Below are positions 18,073-27,426 of a stretch of DNA of 64,000 nt, piece after piece. Source of the DNA: Syntrophomonas zehnderi OL-4 (GTDB lineage: Bacteria; Bacillota; Syntrophomonadia; Syntrophomonadales; Syntrophomonadaceae); NCBI RefSeq assembly GCF_000983115.1, contig NZ_CGIH01000004.1, positions 241,610 through 305,609 on the forward strand, written 5' to 3'. The notes under the pieces were generated by a model. It searched no databases. It was given only the letters and a program-made list of their open reading frames with translations, and had not been told where the DNA came from. Made by a program: the position numbers and the translations under genes. The stretch's first letter is position 1. Every line of letters starts with the position of its first letter.

Positions 18073-18502
18073 CACCCGGCTTACGAGGTTCATCATCACG
18101 GCCATGCAGCTGTTTTAGAACCTCCTTGAATTTTTCGGGTATGGGAAGCCCGATATGGCTTGCATTCTCCAAAATGGAAACACCCTCATTGCTCAAGTAG
18201 AAGAAGATTACTGCAGTCCGAAGTACGCCACCATTGTCTCCAGCACTACCCAGTATCTGCGTATCAAGGATATGGGCTACACCCACCATTGCAAAAATAA
18301 GTACCTTTTTGAAGATGCCTTTTGCACCGATTTCACTGGATAGCTTTTTATCTACAATGGCACAGAGCACTCCGGTCACGTAATCTATGGCCACAAAGGC
18401 TATGAGCGCATAAAGGAATCCATCCAACCCACCGAGAAACCACCCAAGAAAAGCACCGACAGCGGCAATGGCTATCTGTATCCAATTCCATATCTCTTTC
18501 AT
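18059..18502 (-). CDS. Phage holin
   Basis: 147 residues from ATG 18502 (CGGAGG 9 bases upstream). Hydrophobic segments at about residues 7-24 (IQIAIAAVGAFLGWFLGG), 27-47 (GFLYALIAFVAIDYVTGVLC) and 65-80 (KVLIFAMVGVAHIL) with a charged tail (HGRDDEPRKPGDEND) match the toxin-secretion/phage-lysis holin family (Bacteriophage_holin_4). It permeabilises the membrane to release the amidase encoded next. It follows a terminator at 18570, so it may have its own promoter or rely on read-through. Confidence 0.88.
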   Translation of the reverse strand: MKEIWNWIQIAIAAVGAFLGWFLGGLDGFLYALIAFVAIDYVTGVLCAIVDKKLSSEIGAKGIFKKVLIFAMVGVAHILDTQILGSAGDNGGVLRTAVIFFYLSNEGVSILENASHIGLPIPEKFKEVLKQLHGRDDEPRKPGDEND

Positions 18503-18569
18503 TTGAAATACCTCCGTTTCATGAATTTTGGTGTATAATTGCTCAGCCAATTAAAATTATCTGAGCAAT

Positions 18570-18599
18570 AAAAAGCGCTCCCGCATAATACGAGAGCGC
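18570..18599 (-). terminator. Intrinsic terminator after the tail fibre gene
   Basis: On the minus strand GCGCTCTCG-TATTATG-CGGGAGCGC forms a 9-base stem (one G-T pair) followed by TTTTTATT. It lies 17 bases after the stop of the fibronectin-type tail gene and before the holin. Confidence 0.88.
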
Positions 18600-18615
18600 C
18601 ATAGATGAATTTTGT

Positions 18616-20970
18616 CTAAAGCATTAAGATTAAGTTCTGAATCTGTTGCATCACGTCCGCTCTTGGCCGTCCTGTTCCAATGGGTAGCCATGTTATGGGC
18701 GGGATATCAAAGGTCGTCGAGGAATCAAAGCTGTTGATTGTTGTAATAACAGATTCGATGGCTTTTCGAAGCTCCATGATATGGAACGGCCAGTTCTTAA
18801 CCGCGGTTTTTCCGGCAATAATATCCTCACTCCAAGCTACCGGTGACAGGTTGTAATAGCTGCGTATCGTATTTACAGCGATTCGGAGCGTTTGAATATG
18901 TGTTGCCTTCACATGTGTGTCGTTCGCTGTGATCGTCTCAAATGGAGGCAGTATTACAGTAAAGCTCCGCACAACCTCCGGACTCGATGACCCGATATCG
19001 CTATCAAGGCAGCGGACGGTCACAGTATGGCTTCCTGCACTCAATGTTGTCGCTTGATACACCGTATTGACACCATTGCCCAGATAACCGCTTACGGAAA
19101 ACATCTCAGGATTGTCTACGCTGTTAACCCAAGCCCCCGTATCGATTTTAACTTCCACAATCTGTGTCTGACCGTCCGGTTCAATTCCCGTAGTTATCAT
19201 AAACCGTGGAGTGGTATTGTAACCGGAACTGCCGGATACCGGGCATACAATTACCGGAGCAGTCGGCGGACTGTTTTTCTTTACAGTGCCGCTTACTACA
19301 TAACCAGAGACTGCATCCAGCGTATCGGTTACGCTGATGCGGTAGCGGGTATATGTTCCTGCTATCTGAGAAGCACTCGTTGTATATGTCCCAGAGGTGG
19401 CACTTGAAACGACGATTGTCAGAGCTTCGTATGCTGACCAGTTAATCCCGTCCGTTGAAGTTGATCGCTGAATGACATACTGCTTGATAGCGCTGGTTCC
19501 GGGTATCGTTCCGCTCCATGAAAGAGTAACAGTGGCAGATTCGTAGATGGCAGGAGTAGCGGTAAAAGAGGTAGGAGGTGTAGGCAGTGTATTTCTGCGG
19601 ACAGTGTTGCTTGAAACAGTCCAGTCAGAGTAGAAATTTTCACCGGCTGCACCCCGAGTTTTTATCCGGAAACGGCGATAATTCCCTCGTGTTGACGGTG
19701 GGCTGACACTTAAGATGCTACTTGTTGCAGAGGTGCTTACTGTAGTCAGTGCTATCCAATCACCCCAGTTGCTGTTATCTGTTGAATCACAATACTGGAT
19801 TTCATAGGATGTGATAGCATTTCCTGCACCGCCGGATGCTCCGCTCCAAGAGAGAGTAACATTTCCTTCGGATAACGTTGCGCTTACTGTGCAAACGGTC
19901 GGTGCACCACAAGCAGTGATATCGCAATAGATACTGTTACTGATCTTCTCCACCGAATAAACGTCAAATGTATCTATCGTCCAAATGCCAAATTGAGTAT
20001 ATGTTCCCGGAACCCTTGATACGTTTGGATTGTAACTGCCTCCGCTTGCCGCCAATTCCAGCGTGGTCAGTACATTCCATGCAGTCCATGTGCTGTTATC
20101 CGTTGATGTGCGTCTGGCAATCTGGTAGCCTTTGACCGGACTGGTGCCGCCCGACGCTCCACTCCAAGTCAGTGTAATGGTTTCATCGCTATATGCTGCA
20201 GGGGATGAAACAGCCGTCGTTGGTGCCTTCGGCGCTGTATTTCTTCTGACGGAGTTCGTTGATACTTTCCAGCCGGAATAATAACTTGCACCTGCTGTGC
20301 CACGAGTCCGTACTTGAAACCTACGGTAATTTCCTCTTGTTGATGGAGGTGATGTAGCCACGCTACCACTTGTTGCTGTGGTTGAAACTGTAGCCAGAGG
20401 CATCCATGCTCCCCATGTGAAGTTATCGGTGGATTCACTGTATTGAATCTCATAGCTGGAAATCGTGTTACTTATACCGCCGGATGCCCCGCTCCACGAA
20501 AGAGTAACCCCACCCTCTGCGAGTACGGGACTTACCGAACAAGAAGTTGGAGCACCACAGGCTGTTGTCAAGAGTGGTGAGCTTAAGACCGTATAGCTTG
20601 AGGTGTCGATGACCCCGGAAGTGAGGGTTAGTCTGCCGTCCGATACGACACGAAAGCGTACGCCTTGCTCAGTGTTTCCTGTAGTGGAAGGACAGGTCAC
20701 AGAAACATATCTAAGTCTAGGTGTTGTTCCGTCCCAGTTATCTCCGTCTACCGCCTTGATGCGAACTTGAGATGAATACCCGTTTACAGTCATTGTACAT
20801 AGCAGAGCATAACCATTATGAATGAAGGAGCCCGATGAACCTAAGGCAGCGGAAATGGTGAAGTTATAGGTCATCTGGTTATTGTTCGGGCGACTCTTGG
20901 TATAGGTAATAGTGTAGATAACAGTAGGAGCGGTGCCTGCTTGTAGAGTTACACCATTAATATCCGCCAC
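18616..20970 (-). CDS. Tail fibre/receptor-binding protein with fibronectin type III repeats
   Basis: 784 residues from GTG 20970 (AGGAGGTGAATCACC). After an N-terminal domain of about 140 residues come four tandem fibronectin-III-type units of about 100 residues, two near-identical types alternating: one begins ACGAPTSCSVSPVLAEGGVTLSW, the other starts NTAPKAPTTAVSSPAAYSDETITLTW; all carry SWSGASGG or similar and end RFQVRTRG. A further Ig-like unit and a helical C-terminus follow. Such modular beta-sandwich proteins project from the tail tip and bind the cell surface. The DNA repeats make recombination between units likely. A membrane or signal sequence is absent, as expected for a virion protein. 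Confidence 0.8.
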   Translation of the reverse strand: MADINGVTLQAGTAPTVIYTITYTKSRPNNNQMTYNFTISAALGSSGSFIHNGYALLCTMTVNGYSSQVRIKAVDGDNWDGTTPRLRYVSVTCPSTTGNTEQGVRFRVVSDGRLTLTSGVIDTSSYTVLSSPLLTTACGAPTSCSVSPVLAEGGVTLSWSGASGGISNTISSYEIQYSESTDNFTWGAWMPLATVSTTATSGSVATSPPSTRGNYRRFQVRTRGTAGASYYSGWKVSTNSVRRNTAPKAPTTAVSSPAAYSDETITLTWSGASGGTSPVKGYQIARRTSTDNSTWTAWNVLTTLELAASGGSYNPNVSRVPGTYTQFGIWTIDTFDVYSVEKISNSIYCDITACGAPTVCTVSATLSEGNVTLSWSGASGGAGNAITSYEIQYCDSTDNSNWGDWIALTTVSTSATSSILSVSPPSTRGNYRRFRIKTRGAAGENFYSDWTVSSNTVRRNTLPTPPTSFTATPAIYESATVTLSWSGTIPGTSAIKQYVIQRSTSTDGINWSAYEALTIVVSSATSGTYTTSASQIAGTYTRYRISVTDTLDAVSGYVVSGTVKKNSPPTAPVIVCPVSGSSGYNTTPRFMITTGIEPDGQTQIVEVKIDTGAWVNSVDNPEMFSVSGYLGNGVNTVYQATTLSAGSHTVTVRCLDSDIGSSSPEVVRSFTVILPPFETITANDTHVKATHIQTLRIAVNTIRSYYNLSPVAWSEDIIAGKTAVKNWPFHIMELRKAIESVITTINSFDSSTTFDIPPITWLPIGTGRPRADVMQQIQNLILML

Positions 20971-20983
20971 GGTGATTCACCTC

Positions 20984-21487
20984 CTATTCATATACCGCCG
21001 AAACCAGCGAGTTTACCAAACCGCAAAGGTTGGTATTCATGCGAGTATCAGTAATGTTATTTGAAACTATCGATGTGGCTGCTGTCGGTACAAGCACGTC
21101 AGCGATTCCGAGTTCATAGATATCGCTGGTTCTTGTCAAGGCCGGAGCAACAGGTGTTGCAGCGGGTATCCCGTCGACAACAGCAATCTGAATGCTTCGG
21201 CTGATCTGACTTAATCGGACAACAATCCGATCAATACGAGGATTGCTTCCGTTTGCCGTTGTCAGCGGAATATTCAGGTCATCCGTATTCTCGTATCGGT
21301 ACCCGTTAATCCATGCGCTTCCTGCTGCCACGCTCACAGCCAATCCATTTGCCGGCGTCACCTGCAAATTTGTTGCTGTCATATAAAAAACACCGTTGGA
21401 GACGAGGCTTCCGAAATATGCTGCAAAGTCCGCTGCGTTATAGACTCTATCTCCGTCAGTTGAGTTGAAAAAACCGCTTTTCTCCAT
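20984..21487 (-). CDS. Phage structural (baseplate/tail accessory) protein
   Basis: 167 residues starting MEKSGFFNSTDGDRVYNAADFAAYF, the typical opening of a small virion protein common in clostridial siphoviruses next to the tail-tip genes. It continues with LAVSVAAGSAWINGYRYENTDDL and IDRIVVRLS, a beta-rich pattern shared with baseplate adaptor proteins. ATG 21487 has GGGAGGAAATC upstream. It lies between the Gp37-like protein and the fibre protein and may anchor the fibre. Exact role not known. Confidence 0.65.
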   Translation of the reverse strand: MEKSGFFNSTDGDRVYNAADFAAYFGSLVSNGVFYMTATNLQVTPANGLAVSVAAGSAWINGYRYENTDDLNIPLTTANGSNPRIDRIVVRLSQISRSIQIAVVDGIPAATPVAPALTRTSDIYELGIADVLVPTAATSIVSNNITDTRMNTNLCGLVNSLVSAVYE

Positions 21488-21502
21488 ACTGATTTCCTCC
21501 CG

Positions 21503-23521
21503 TTAAGCTCTCGCATAAGAGCAAGATATAAGGTAAAACCCCGTAGGCAGTGTGGAAGCGGCGGCGTTTGCCACCACACCGCTTGCGTTGATCGTAATCG
21601 GCATACTGGTACCGCTTCCACCGACCGTAGTCGCCACAGAACGTACAGTCGAGTAGGGGTAAAAGTTCGGGTTTGTTATTGTTAGAATCGTTTCACCGGA
21701 GGGAACTCCCGAAGCACCAACATTGATCTGCATACCGATCGAGACAACACCCTTATTCACAAATGACATATTAAAGCCCATGGTCACTCCGCTACCAAGA
21801 GAGTAAGTAAGCGAGGTGTCAGCTTCCTGAGCCATCTTTGCAGTAGTGACAGCACCATTAGCAATCCTCGTCCCCGATACCGGTGCGTTATAGACATTGT
21901 TAATACTGGCCGCAAAGGTACTTCCTCGAACCGCGGCGGCTATGTCTGTGAGTGCACCGAGTGGAAAGCTTAGCCAGTTCGCCTGACCGGACGGATTATT
22001 AAATACGAAAACGGAAATTACATAAAACGTCATGGTATTGCGGGATATAAAGAAACCCATCGCTCGCTGATAGCCGTTACCTGTGTTGTCCCCACTGTGC
22101 TTAATCAGAAAAACATGCCCATCATCACTGGGTTGGTCACTGAACTTGTTACCGCTCCAAGAGGTAAAGTAAAAGGCATCTCCCGGTACCATATTATGCA
22201 GGGCATATTGACCGACCGATATGGTGCCTGCGCCTACGATTATTTCAAGTTTAGGGATCTTTCCAAACAGGTTGTTAATGGTATCCGCAAAATCATCACC
22301 TTTGATTTGAGGGTTTACAACCATCAAGTCGCCCAAGGTTTCCTCTACAGTACTAAGTGTTCCTTCTACTTCACCTAAGGTTCCCTCCACATCACTCAGC
22401 GTTCCTTCCACGACTCCCAGGGCTTCCGTCACTTCGGATATGCCGGTTGGGGCTGATAGTGCTGTTTTAACCTCGCTCATGTCGGAGCGGATTTTCTGAG
22501 CTATTGTGAGCTCAGACTTACCGAACACTACACTAATGCTCTGACCGTCCGCATCATAGTTTTCTTCGATCTCAGTGATTCGCGTAGTCATGGAAACACC
22601 CCATTCTTTGGAGATGACTTTGACTGTCTGCCCAAGATCGAAGTCTATTTTGTATGTCAAATTGCCGTGAGGGTTGACCGATGTGTCGAACGAATATCGT
22701 ATTGCCTGCTCATTTAGCTTGCTCTGACCTCTAAAAGTCAAAGTATCGATGTAATCTGTTCCGAAATCCTCAGCTCTTAGGTCTTTAGCATCGACGAAGA
22801 TTTCACGGCGTGTCTCTCCGGAGCCGCTTGTGATGGCAACAAATGTACGGTCTGCGCCTTCACCTTCACCGCCAATGAGTGCGGTATTGGCATAATCCGC
22901 TGCACTCTCTGTGTATATCTGTTCAGTCAGATTTTCGTACTCCTTGGAGAACACCGCCTGTGAATTGCCCCCGTTATACAGAGTCACCGTAAAGATACCT
23001 GTAGCCGGAGTGAACACAGTCTTAATGCCAATATCTGAAGTGGTACAAAGTTCCGTCACCGCATCCATCAGATTTCGGTATGATATCTGGGTACTAACGG
23101 GTACACCTAAGTTTGGAGACGAGAAGGCTATTCCGTTAATCTTCCGTGCTGCATCGGTAGGGCTGATGAGATTATTATTTATAAGCTGCAGAACACAGGC
23201 AGAAAGATCACCGGATAACTTCTCAGTTTGCCATAAAATGCGGCGGGAGAGAAAGGATGTTGCAAAGCGACCACTCGCCGTGATAAATTCCTGCTCCGTC
23301 TGAGAAAGTTTTAAATGTTCAATAATACCGGCCTCTTCGTCATCGTTCTTCCAAATGATATTTCCTTCTTTTAAGAGTGCAGTGTTCTCCGGTGTTGCTA
23401 TGGCCTTTAACTCAAATGAACCACACTGGGAGTAACGCCGAGTCCAACGCAGGTATTCGAAAGATTCAACAATACCCATAAGCTCCCGGTTTGAATTGTA
23501 AATATATAGCTGCATACTCAC
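21503..23521 (-). CDS. Siphovirus Gp37-like tail-tip protein
   Basis: 672 residues. The N-terminal 370 residues match the siphovirus ReqiPepy6 Gp37-like family (YLRWTRRYSQCGSFELKA; GIIEHLKLSQTEQEFITASGRFATSFLSRR), the tail-tip hub protein that follows Dit in Gram-positive siphoviruses. A short coiled region with repeated EGTLSDVEGTLGEVEGTL (about 370-395) leads to a C-terminal beta-rich part like a receptor-binding domain. The start ATG overlaps the stop of the Dit gene by four bases. Its heptad-like repeats suggest trimerisation. Confidence 0.85.
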   Translation of the reverse strand: MSMQLYIYNSNRELMGIVESFEYLRWTRRYSQCGSFELKAIATPENTALLKEGNIIWKNDDEEAGIIEHLKLSQTEQEFITASGRFATSFLSRRILWQTEKLSGDLSACVLQLINNNLISPTDAARKINGIAFSSPNLGVPVSTQISYRNLMDAVTELCTTSDIGIKTVFTPATGIFTVTLYNGGNSQAVFSKEYENLTEQIYTESAADYANTALIGGEGEGADRTFVAITSGSGETRREIFVDAKDLRAEDFGTDYIDTLTFRGQSKLNEQAIRYSFDTSVNPHGNLTYKIDFDLGQTVKVISKEWGVSMTTRITEIEENYDADGQSISVVFGKSELTIAQKIRSDMSEVKTALSAPTGISEVTEALGVVEGTLSDVEGTLGEVEGTLSTVEETLGDLMVVNPQIKGDDFADTINNLFGKIPKLEIIVGAGTISVGQYALHNMVPGDAFYFTSWSGNKFSDQPSDDGHVFLIKHSGDNTGNGYQRAMGFFISRNTMTFYVISVFVFNNPSGQANWLSFPLGALTDIAAAVRGSTFAASINNVYNAPVSGTRIANGAVTTAKMAQEADTSLTYSLGSGVTMGFNMSFVNKGVVSIGMQINVGASGVPSGETILTITNPNFYPYSTVRSVATTVGGSGTSMPITINASGVVANAAASTLPTGFYLISCSYARA

Positions 23522-24369
23522 ACCCCCAAAAATTGTGGTCGATAATAAATGCTTACTTCCAGCAGTTCCATATTGACTGAAGCATCGTAGCGCAAAGTGT
23601 TAATGCCTGCTGCAAGCTGGAAAAATACCGAGTCGGTGTCCAGTAAGGAAAAAGCATTCGTTACCACAGAGCCGTTAACGCTAACCACCCGTTTACCGGC
23701 AAAATGGGTATATACACGAAGTTCATCCCCGGCATTCATCGTTGTAAGAAGTCGGATGTATTCACCGGTATCAATGTTTAGTAGTTCCGGATTGGTCACC
23801 GTCCCCAGCGCTTGGAACACAATCTCACAGCCGCAGGAAACATCGCCGATGTTGTCTACCGTGATGATCTGACTGGGTTGGCGCATTCCAAACTCCATGC
23901 CGCTTTCCGGTATCTCCAGTTCAAATTCAAACAGCGGTATCCAAGAGGCCAGCTCCTCACGCACTTCATCCAGCGTCTCGAAAAAGGGAGACGGGCAAAG
24001 GAGGCTGACGAAAAAGTTGGGTATCCTCTGCCTGGTGGAAACGGTAAAACCCGCTTCTTCTACAACGCAGGCAATTTGCCTATTACGGTAGATGAGCGTT
24101 CCATTCAGTTTAGGGCTAAATATCTGAATGAAGCGTTGCCTCCAAGCATAGGCCTCGTCAGGTGTGTTTGCTAAGACCTTGCCCTCCAATATGATGTTGC
24201 GCATATCAAGTGTGGAGGATATATAAAAAGCACCGTCCTGATCCGGTGCCTTGAAGGTGTTAACGGTCTGACGTATGTTGCCTGTTCCATCTATCTTGGT
24301 TAGAAAATACGGGCGGCTTTGTTTGAGCGTGATGCTCCGGCCATCCGCGTTAATATAAGTAAGTTGCAC
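23518..24369 (-). CDS. Distal tail protein (Dit)
   Basis: 283 residues of the siphovirus tail-component family: N-terminal ring domain (TYINADGRSITLKQSRPYFL, INVTEL-type opening) with LIYRNRQIACVVEEAGFT and VSLLCPSPFFETLDEVREELASW in the middle, and a galectin-like C-terminal half. Dit hexamers link the tail tube to the tip. It sits in the canonical slot between the tape measure gene and the Gp37-like hub gene, overlapping the latter by four bases. Confidence 0.88.
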   Translation of the reverse strand: MQLTYINADGRSITLKQSRPYFLTKIDGTGNIRQTVNTFKAPDQDGAFYISSTLDMRNIILEGKVLANTPDEAYAWRQRFIQIFSPKLNGTLIYRNRQIACVVEEAGFTVSTRQRIPNFFVSLLCPSPFFETLDEVREELASWIPLFEFELEIPESGMEFGMRQPSQIITVDNIGDVSCGCEIVFQALGTVTNPELLNIDTGEYIRLLTTMNAGDELRVYTHFAGKRVVSVNGSVVTNAFSLLDTDSVFFQLAAGINTLRYDASVNMELLEVSIYYRPQFLGV

Positions 24370-24383
24370 TGTCAGACCCCCTT

Positions 24384-26804
24384 TTAATACTCAAGTGCCA
24401 GCTTGCGGGAGAGGTTTTTGAACTCCCGAGCCAGTTCTTTTTCGGATAGAGCTTTTGGCGTAACCACAGAGAGATTTTGAGTAATGTTTGTACTGGCGGC
24501 ACTGCCTTGTCTCGACAAACCTCTGTAATTCAAATCAAAGTTTGTGGGTATCGCATTTTGCATATCTCTTGAAACTGCTGCCATTGCATCTTCAAAACCC
24601 ACACCGATGCCTTCACCCATGTTTTGGCCAATTCCGGCAAACAGAGTTGAGGGAGAGTTGATGCCGAAAAAGTTCTTAATCTTTGATACCACATTACTAA
24701 AGAAACCCGATATCTTATTCCATAGCCATGCACCTGCGTCTGAAATACCATTCCACAAACCTTTAATAAGATTACCGCCCACTTGAGCCATTTGACCGAT
24801 ATAACCAGTAAAGGCTCTTATCAGACCAGAGATGATCTGCGGAACTGCCTTAACAACCTCCACGATTATCCTTGGCAGGTTTGCAATCAAGGCCACAAGC
24901 AGCTGAACACCGGCTAAAATGATTTTGTCGATGTTACCAATAATGGCATTCACCAGCGATGTTATGATCTTCGGAATCGCGGCTACAACAGTAGTAATAA
25001 TCTGAGGAAGTGCCTGAATTAGCGATATCAAAAGCCGGATGCCTGCATCAATAATCAAGGGAATCGACCCAATGACTGCACTGATAATGCTGTCAATGAT
25101 CTGCGGAATTGCTTCCACAACTGCCGTAATAATGGCAGGCAATGCTGTCACCAGTGAGGTCAGTAATTGAATACCCGCATCGATAATCTCTGGAATGGAT
25201 TCAATAAGAAAATCCACCACGGCTTTGATGATGGCAGGCAGGGCAGAAACAAGCTGAGGTATTGCATCAACCAATCCCTGTGCTAATCCTATAATCAACT
25301 GCAAAGCCGCATCCAGCAGCATTGGCAGATTCTCAATCAACCCTTGGACAATCTTCGTGACAGCCGAAACCGCTGCGGGTATGAGCTGCGGTAAAGCTAT
25401 GCCAATACCCTCCACAAGCGCTGTGACCAGTTCTATTGCGGCATTTATTAGTAATGGAAGATTATCAATCAATGCCCCGACAATCGTCATTAGAGCACTA
25501 ACTGCCGCCGGTATAAGTTCAGGCAAGAGGTTCAAAATGGTTTCCAATACCTGTGTGAATATGCTTGTGACAGTTTCAAGTAACAAGGGAAGCAAGTCAG
25601 CTACTGCTTCTAAAATTGCGCCTGTTGCTGTTGGTAATGCCGCTACGATATTCTCTAAGACCGGTACGATATTAGTGACAACCGATTGGAAAGCATCTAC
25701 AAGATTCTCCGTGAGGTTTGTCATGTCAGCATTAGCATTGCCAAGTCCGGCTGTGAAAGAGCCAAGCGCTGCTTGTAGCAATCCAATGGAACCGGTAATT
25801 GTCTGAGTTGACTCCCTCGCAAAGTTTCCGGCATATTGCTCAGTGTTCTCAAAAAACATTTGCATTGCGACTTCGGCTTTTTCAGCTTGTGTAGCGGTGT
25901 TCCAAGTGAAATCCAACCCCTTTGCAAGGGCATAAGCTTGAATGTTTGTCGCGTTCATGGCAACACCGAGGTTATCCATCATGGTGAAGTTGCCTTTTGC
26001 CGCACCCGTGACTGCTTCCATAGCAGTGGACATATCTATACCCATAACGGATGCCATATCAGCAGCACGTTGCATGGCTTTTTCTGTTAGCTCGAGGCTT
26101 TTTCGCTGTTCGATGCCGGAGCCTTGGAACAGTGCCCCCATTTTATTGGCAGTCGCAAGATACTCGCTTTGAGATACACCAAGGTTTTTATAGGCTTCTT
26201 CACCGGTTTTTTGAATCGATGCCGCGTAAGCACCGAACACAGCCTCAGAGCCACCAAGGTTCTGTTCAAGCTCACCAAATTGCTGTACAACCTCTTTGCC
26301 CAATTTGATAGCGGCAACCCCGGCAGCAACGGCAACAGCACCCATCGCAACACCAATGCCTTTAAGCACACCGCCAAGTTTCTCAAACCTACCACCGGCA
26401 TCTTCTGCACTTTTGCCGGAATCGTCTAATTCATCACCGAGTTTATCAGCTTCGATTGTGGACTGTTCAAGTTCCCGCTCCATCTCGTTGAGTTCAGCTT
26501 GAGCCTTGTTTAACTGAATCTGCCAATTCTGAGTACGGCGGTCATTTTCACCAAATGAGGAGGAGGCATTGTCAAGAGCAGCCTTAAGGGTAGAAATTTT
26601 ATCCTTCTGAGCGTCAATTTCTTTATTTAGAACCGCATTCCGAGCAGTGACCGACTGTATGGATTTATCGTTCTTATCGAACTGACTGGTCACAAGGGTC
26701 ATTTCACTGCCCAGTACTTTAAAGGACTGATTGATATCTCGCAGGGCGTTCTTGAACTCGCGCTCGCCCTCAATGCCTATTTTTAGGCCAAAATTGTCTG
26801 CCAT
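24384..26804 (-). CDS. Tail tape measure protein
   Basis: 806 residues. An N-terminal coiled coil (QSVTARNAVLNKEIDAQKDKI, LNKAQAELNEMERELEQS) is followed by a phage-related minor tail core (SQSEYLATANKMGALFQG), then about 300 residues of repeated hydrophobic helices (LPQIITTVVAAIPKIITSLV type, roughly every 35-40 residues), and a C-terminal KIKNFFGINSPSTLFAGIG segment. The length of this protein sets tail length; by the usual 0.15 nm per residue rule the tail would be about 120 nm. ATG 26804 follows AGGAGGAGGTGAAGGC. It starts 14 bases after the end of the frameshifted chaperone. Confidence 0.93.
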   Translation of the reverse strand: MADNFGLKIGIEGEREFKNALRDINQSFKVLGSEMTLVTSQFDKNDKSIQSVTARNAVLNKEIDAQKDKISTLKAALDNASSSFGENDRRTQNWQIQLNKAQAELNEMERELEQSTIEADKLGDELDDSGKSAEDAGGRFEKLGGVLKGIGVAMGAVAVAAGVAAIKLGKEVVQQFGELEQNLGGSEAVFGAYAASIQKTGEEAYKNLGVSQSEYLATANKMGALFQGSGIEQRKSLELTEKAMQRAADMASVMGIDMSTAMEAVTGAAKGNFTMMDNLGVAMNATNIQAYALAKGLDFTWNTATQAEKAEVAMQMFFENTEQYAGNFARESTQTITGSIGLLQAALGSFTAGLGNANADMTNLTENLVDAFQSVVTNIVPVLENIVAALPTATGAILEAVADLLPLLLETVTSIFTQVLETILNLLPELIPAAVSALMTIVGALIDNLPLLINAAIELVTALVEGIGIALPQLIPAAVSAVTKIVQGLIENLPMLLDAALQLIIGLAQGLVDAIPQLVSALPAIIKAVVDFLIESIPEIIDAGIQLLTSLVTALPAIITAVVEAIPQIIDSIISAVIGSIPLIIDAGIRLLISLIQALPQIITTVVAAIPKIITSLVNAIIGNIDKIILAGVQLLVALIANLPRIIVEVVKAVPQIISGLIRAFTGYIGQMAQVGGNLIKGLWNGISDAGAWLWNKISGFFSNVVSKIKNFFGINSPSTLFAGIGQNMGEGIGVGFEDAMAAVSRDMQNAIPTNFDLNYRGLSRQGSAASTNITQNLSVVTPKALSEKELAREFKNLSRKLALEY

Positions 26805-26818
26805 GCCTTCACCTCCTC

Positions 26819-27414
26819 CTAAATACCTGGCGGGATAATATCGTCGATGGTCCGGATTTTCTTCGGCTTTTCAATGCCGTGCCATTGCTTGTGGCAAGCC
26901 CATAAATCAAAAAACAGTCCGATAGGCATAAGCCAGAATTCCTCTGCGTCCATGCCCATCTGAACTGTTCCATAATAAAGAAGCCGGGTAAAGACTTCTG
27001 CGTCCGTTACCCGACTTCCGCGTTTTTTGGGGTTTCTTCCTCGCTCTCCACATCGCGCTTTGTGCCTTTAAACATCGCCTCAGTAATAGCGTTTTTATAT
27101 GCCGCCAAGTCAAGCGGTGAAGTGAGAAGTTCAACTTCTTCCTCGGTGAGAAGTTCCTCCGGTGCGTTCTTATTCTTAAGGTTTCGAATCAAAATTGACT
27201 GATTTGCAAGCAGCGTGATTAACCAAACAATCTCATCCAGAGCCATCTCGAAGTTCTCGGATTTCATCAGTTTTTCCCCGAGGTTTTCAAGGCCACCGTA
27301 ACGACCGGCAATCGCTTTTGTCGCACGTGTGGTCAGAACCAGTTCATACTCCTTGCCGCCGATATTGATTGCGGCGCTTCTTTCGGCGGCATTTGCAAAA
27401 ATGACGTTATCCAT
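26819..27414 (-). CDS. Tail assembly chaperone, -1 frameshift fusion product (gpGT type)
   Basis: The frame of the 135-residue chaperone (27007-27414) contains the perfect heptamer A-AAA-AAC at 27028-27022, eight codons before its stop. A -1 slip there leads into an otherwise start-less frame that continues to a TAG at 26819, giving a fusion of about 198 residues. The added part reads FTRLLYYGTVQMGMDAEEFW, then LMPIGLFFDLWACHKQW and ends IDDIIPPGI, a pattern typical for the T-like partner in clostridial siphoviruses. The fusion is needed to load the tape measure during tail assembly, as in phage lambda. Confidence 0.85.
27007..27414 (-). CDS. Tail assembly chaperone, short form (gpG type)
   Basis: 135 residues: FANAAERSAAINIGGKEYELVLTTRATKAIAGRYGG and a helical middle (MALDEIVWLITLLANQ) correspond to the short tail-assembly chaperone between the tail tube and tape measure genes. 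It coats the tape measure protein and is absent from the mature virion. Most ribosomes would terminate here; a minority slip at 27022-27028 to make the longer form. ATG 27414 has AGGAGGACTGAGCT upstream. Confidence 0.85.
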   Translation of the reverse strand: MDNVIFANAAERSAAINIGGKEYELVLTTRATKAIAGRYGGLENLGEKLMKSENFEMALDEIVWLITLLANQSILIRNLKNKNAPEELLTEEEVELLTSPLDLAAYKNAITEAMFKGTKRDVESEEETPKNAEVG

Positions 27415-27426
27415 AGCTCAGTCCTC

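Noticed and set aside
18616..20970. Possible CRISPR-like repeats in the tail fibre gene
   Set aside because: The repeats are about 300 bases long, diverged, in frame and encode fibronectin-type units; there is no short repeat-spacer pattern.
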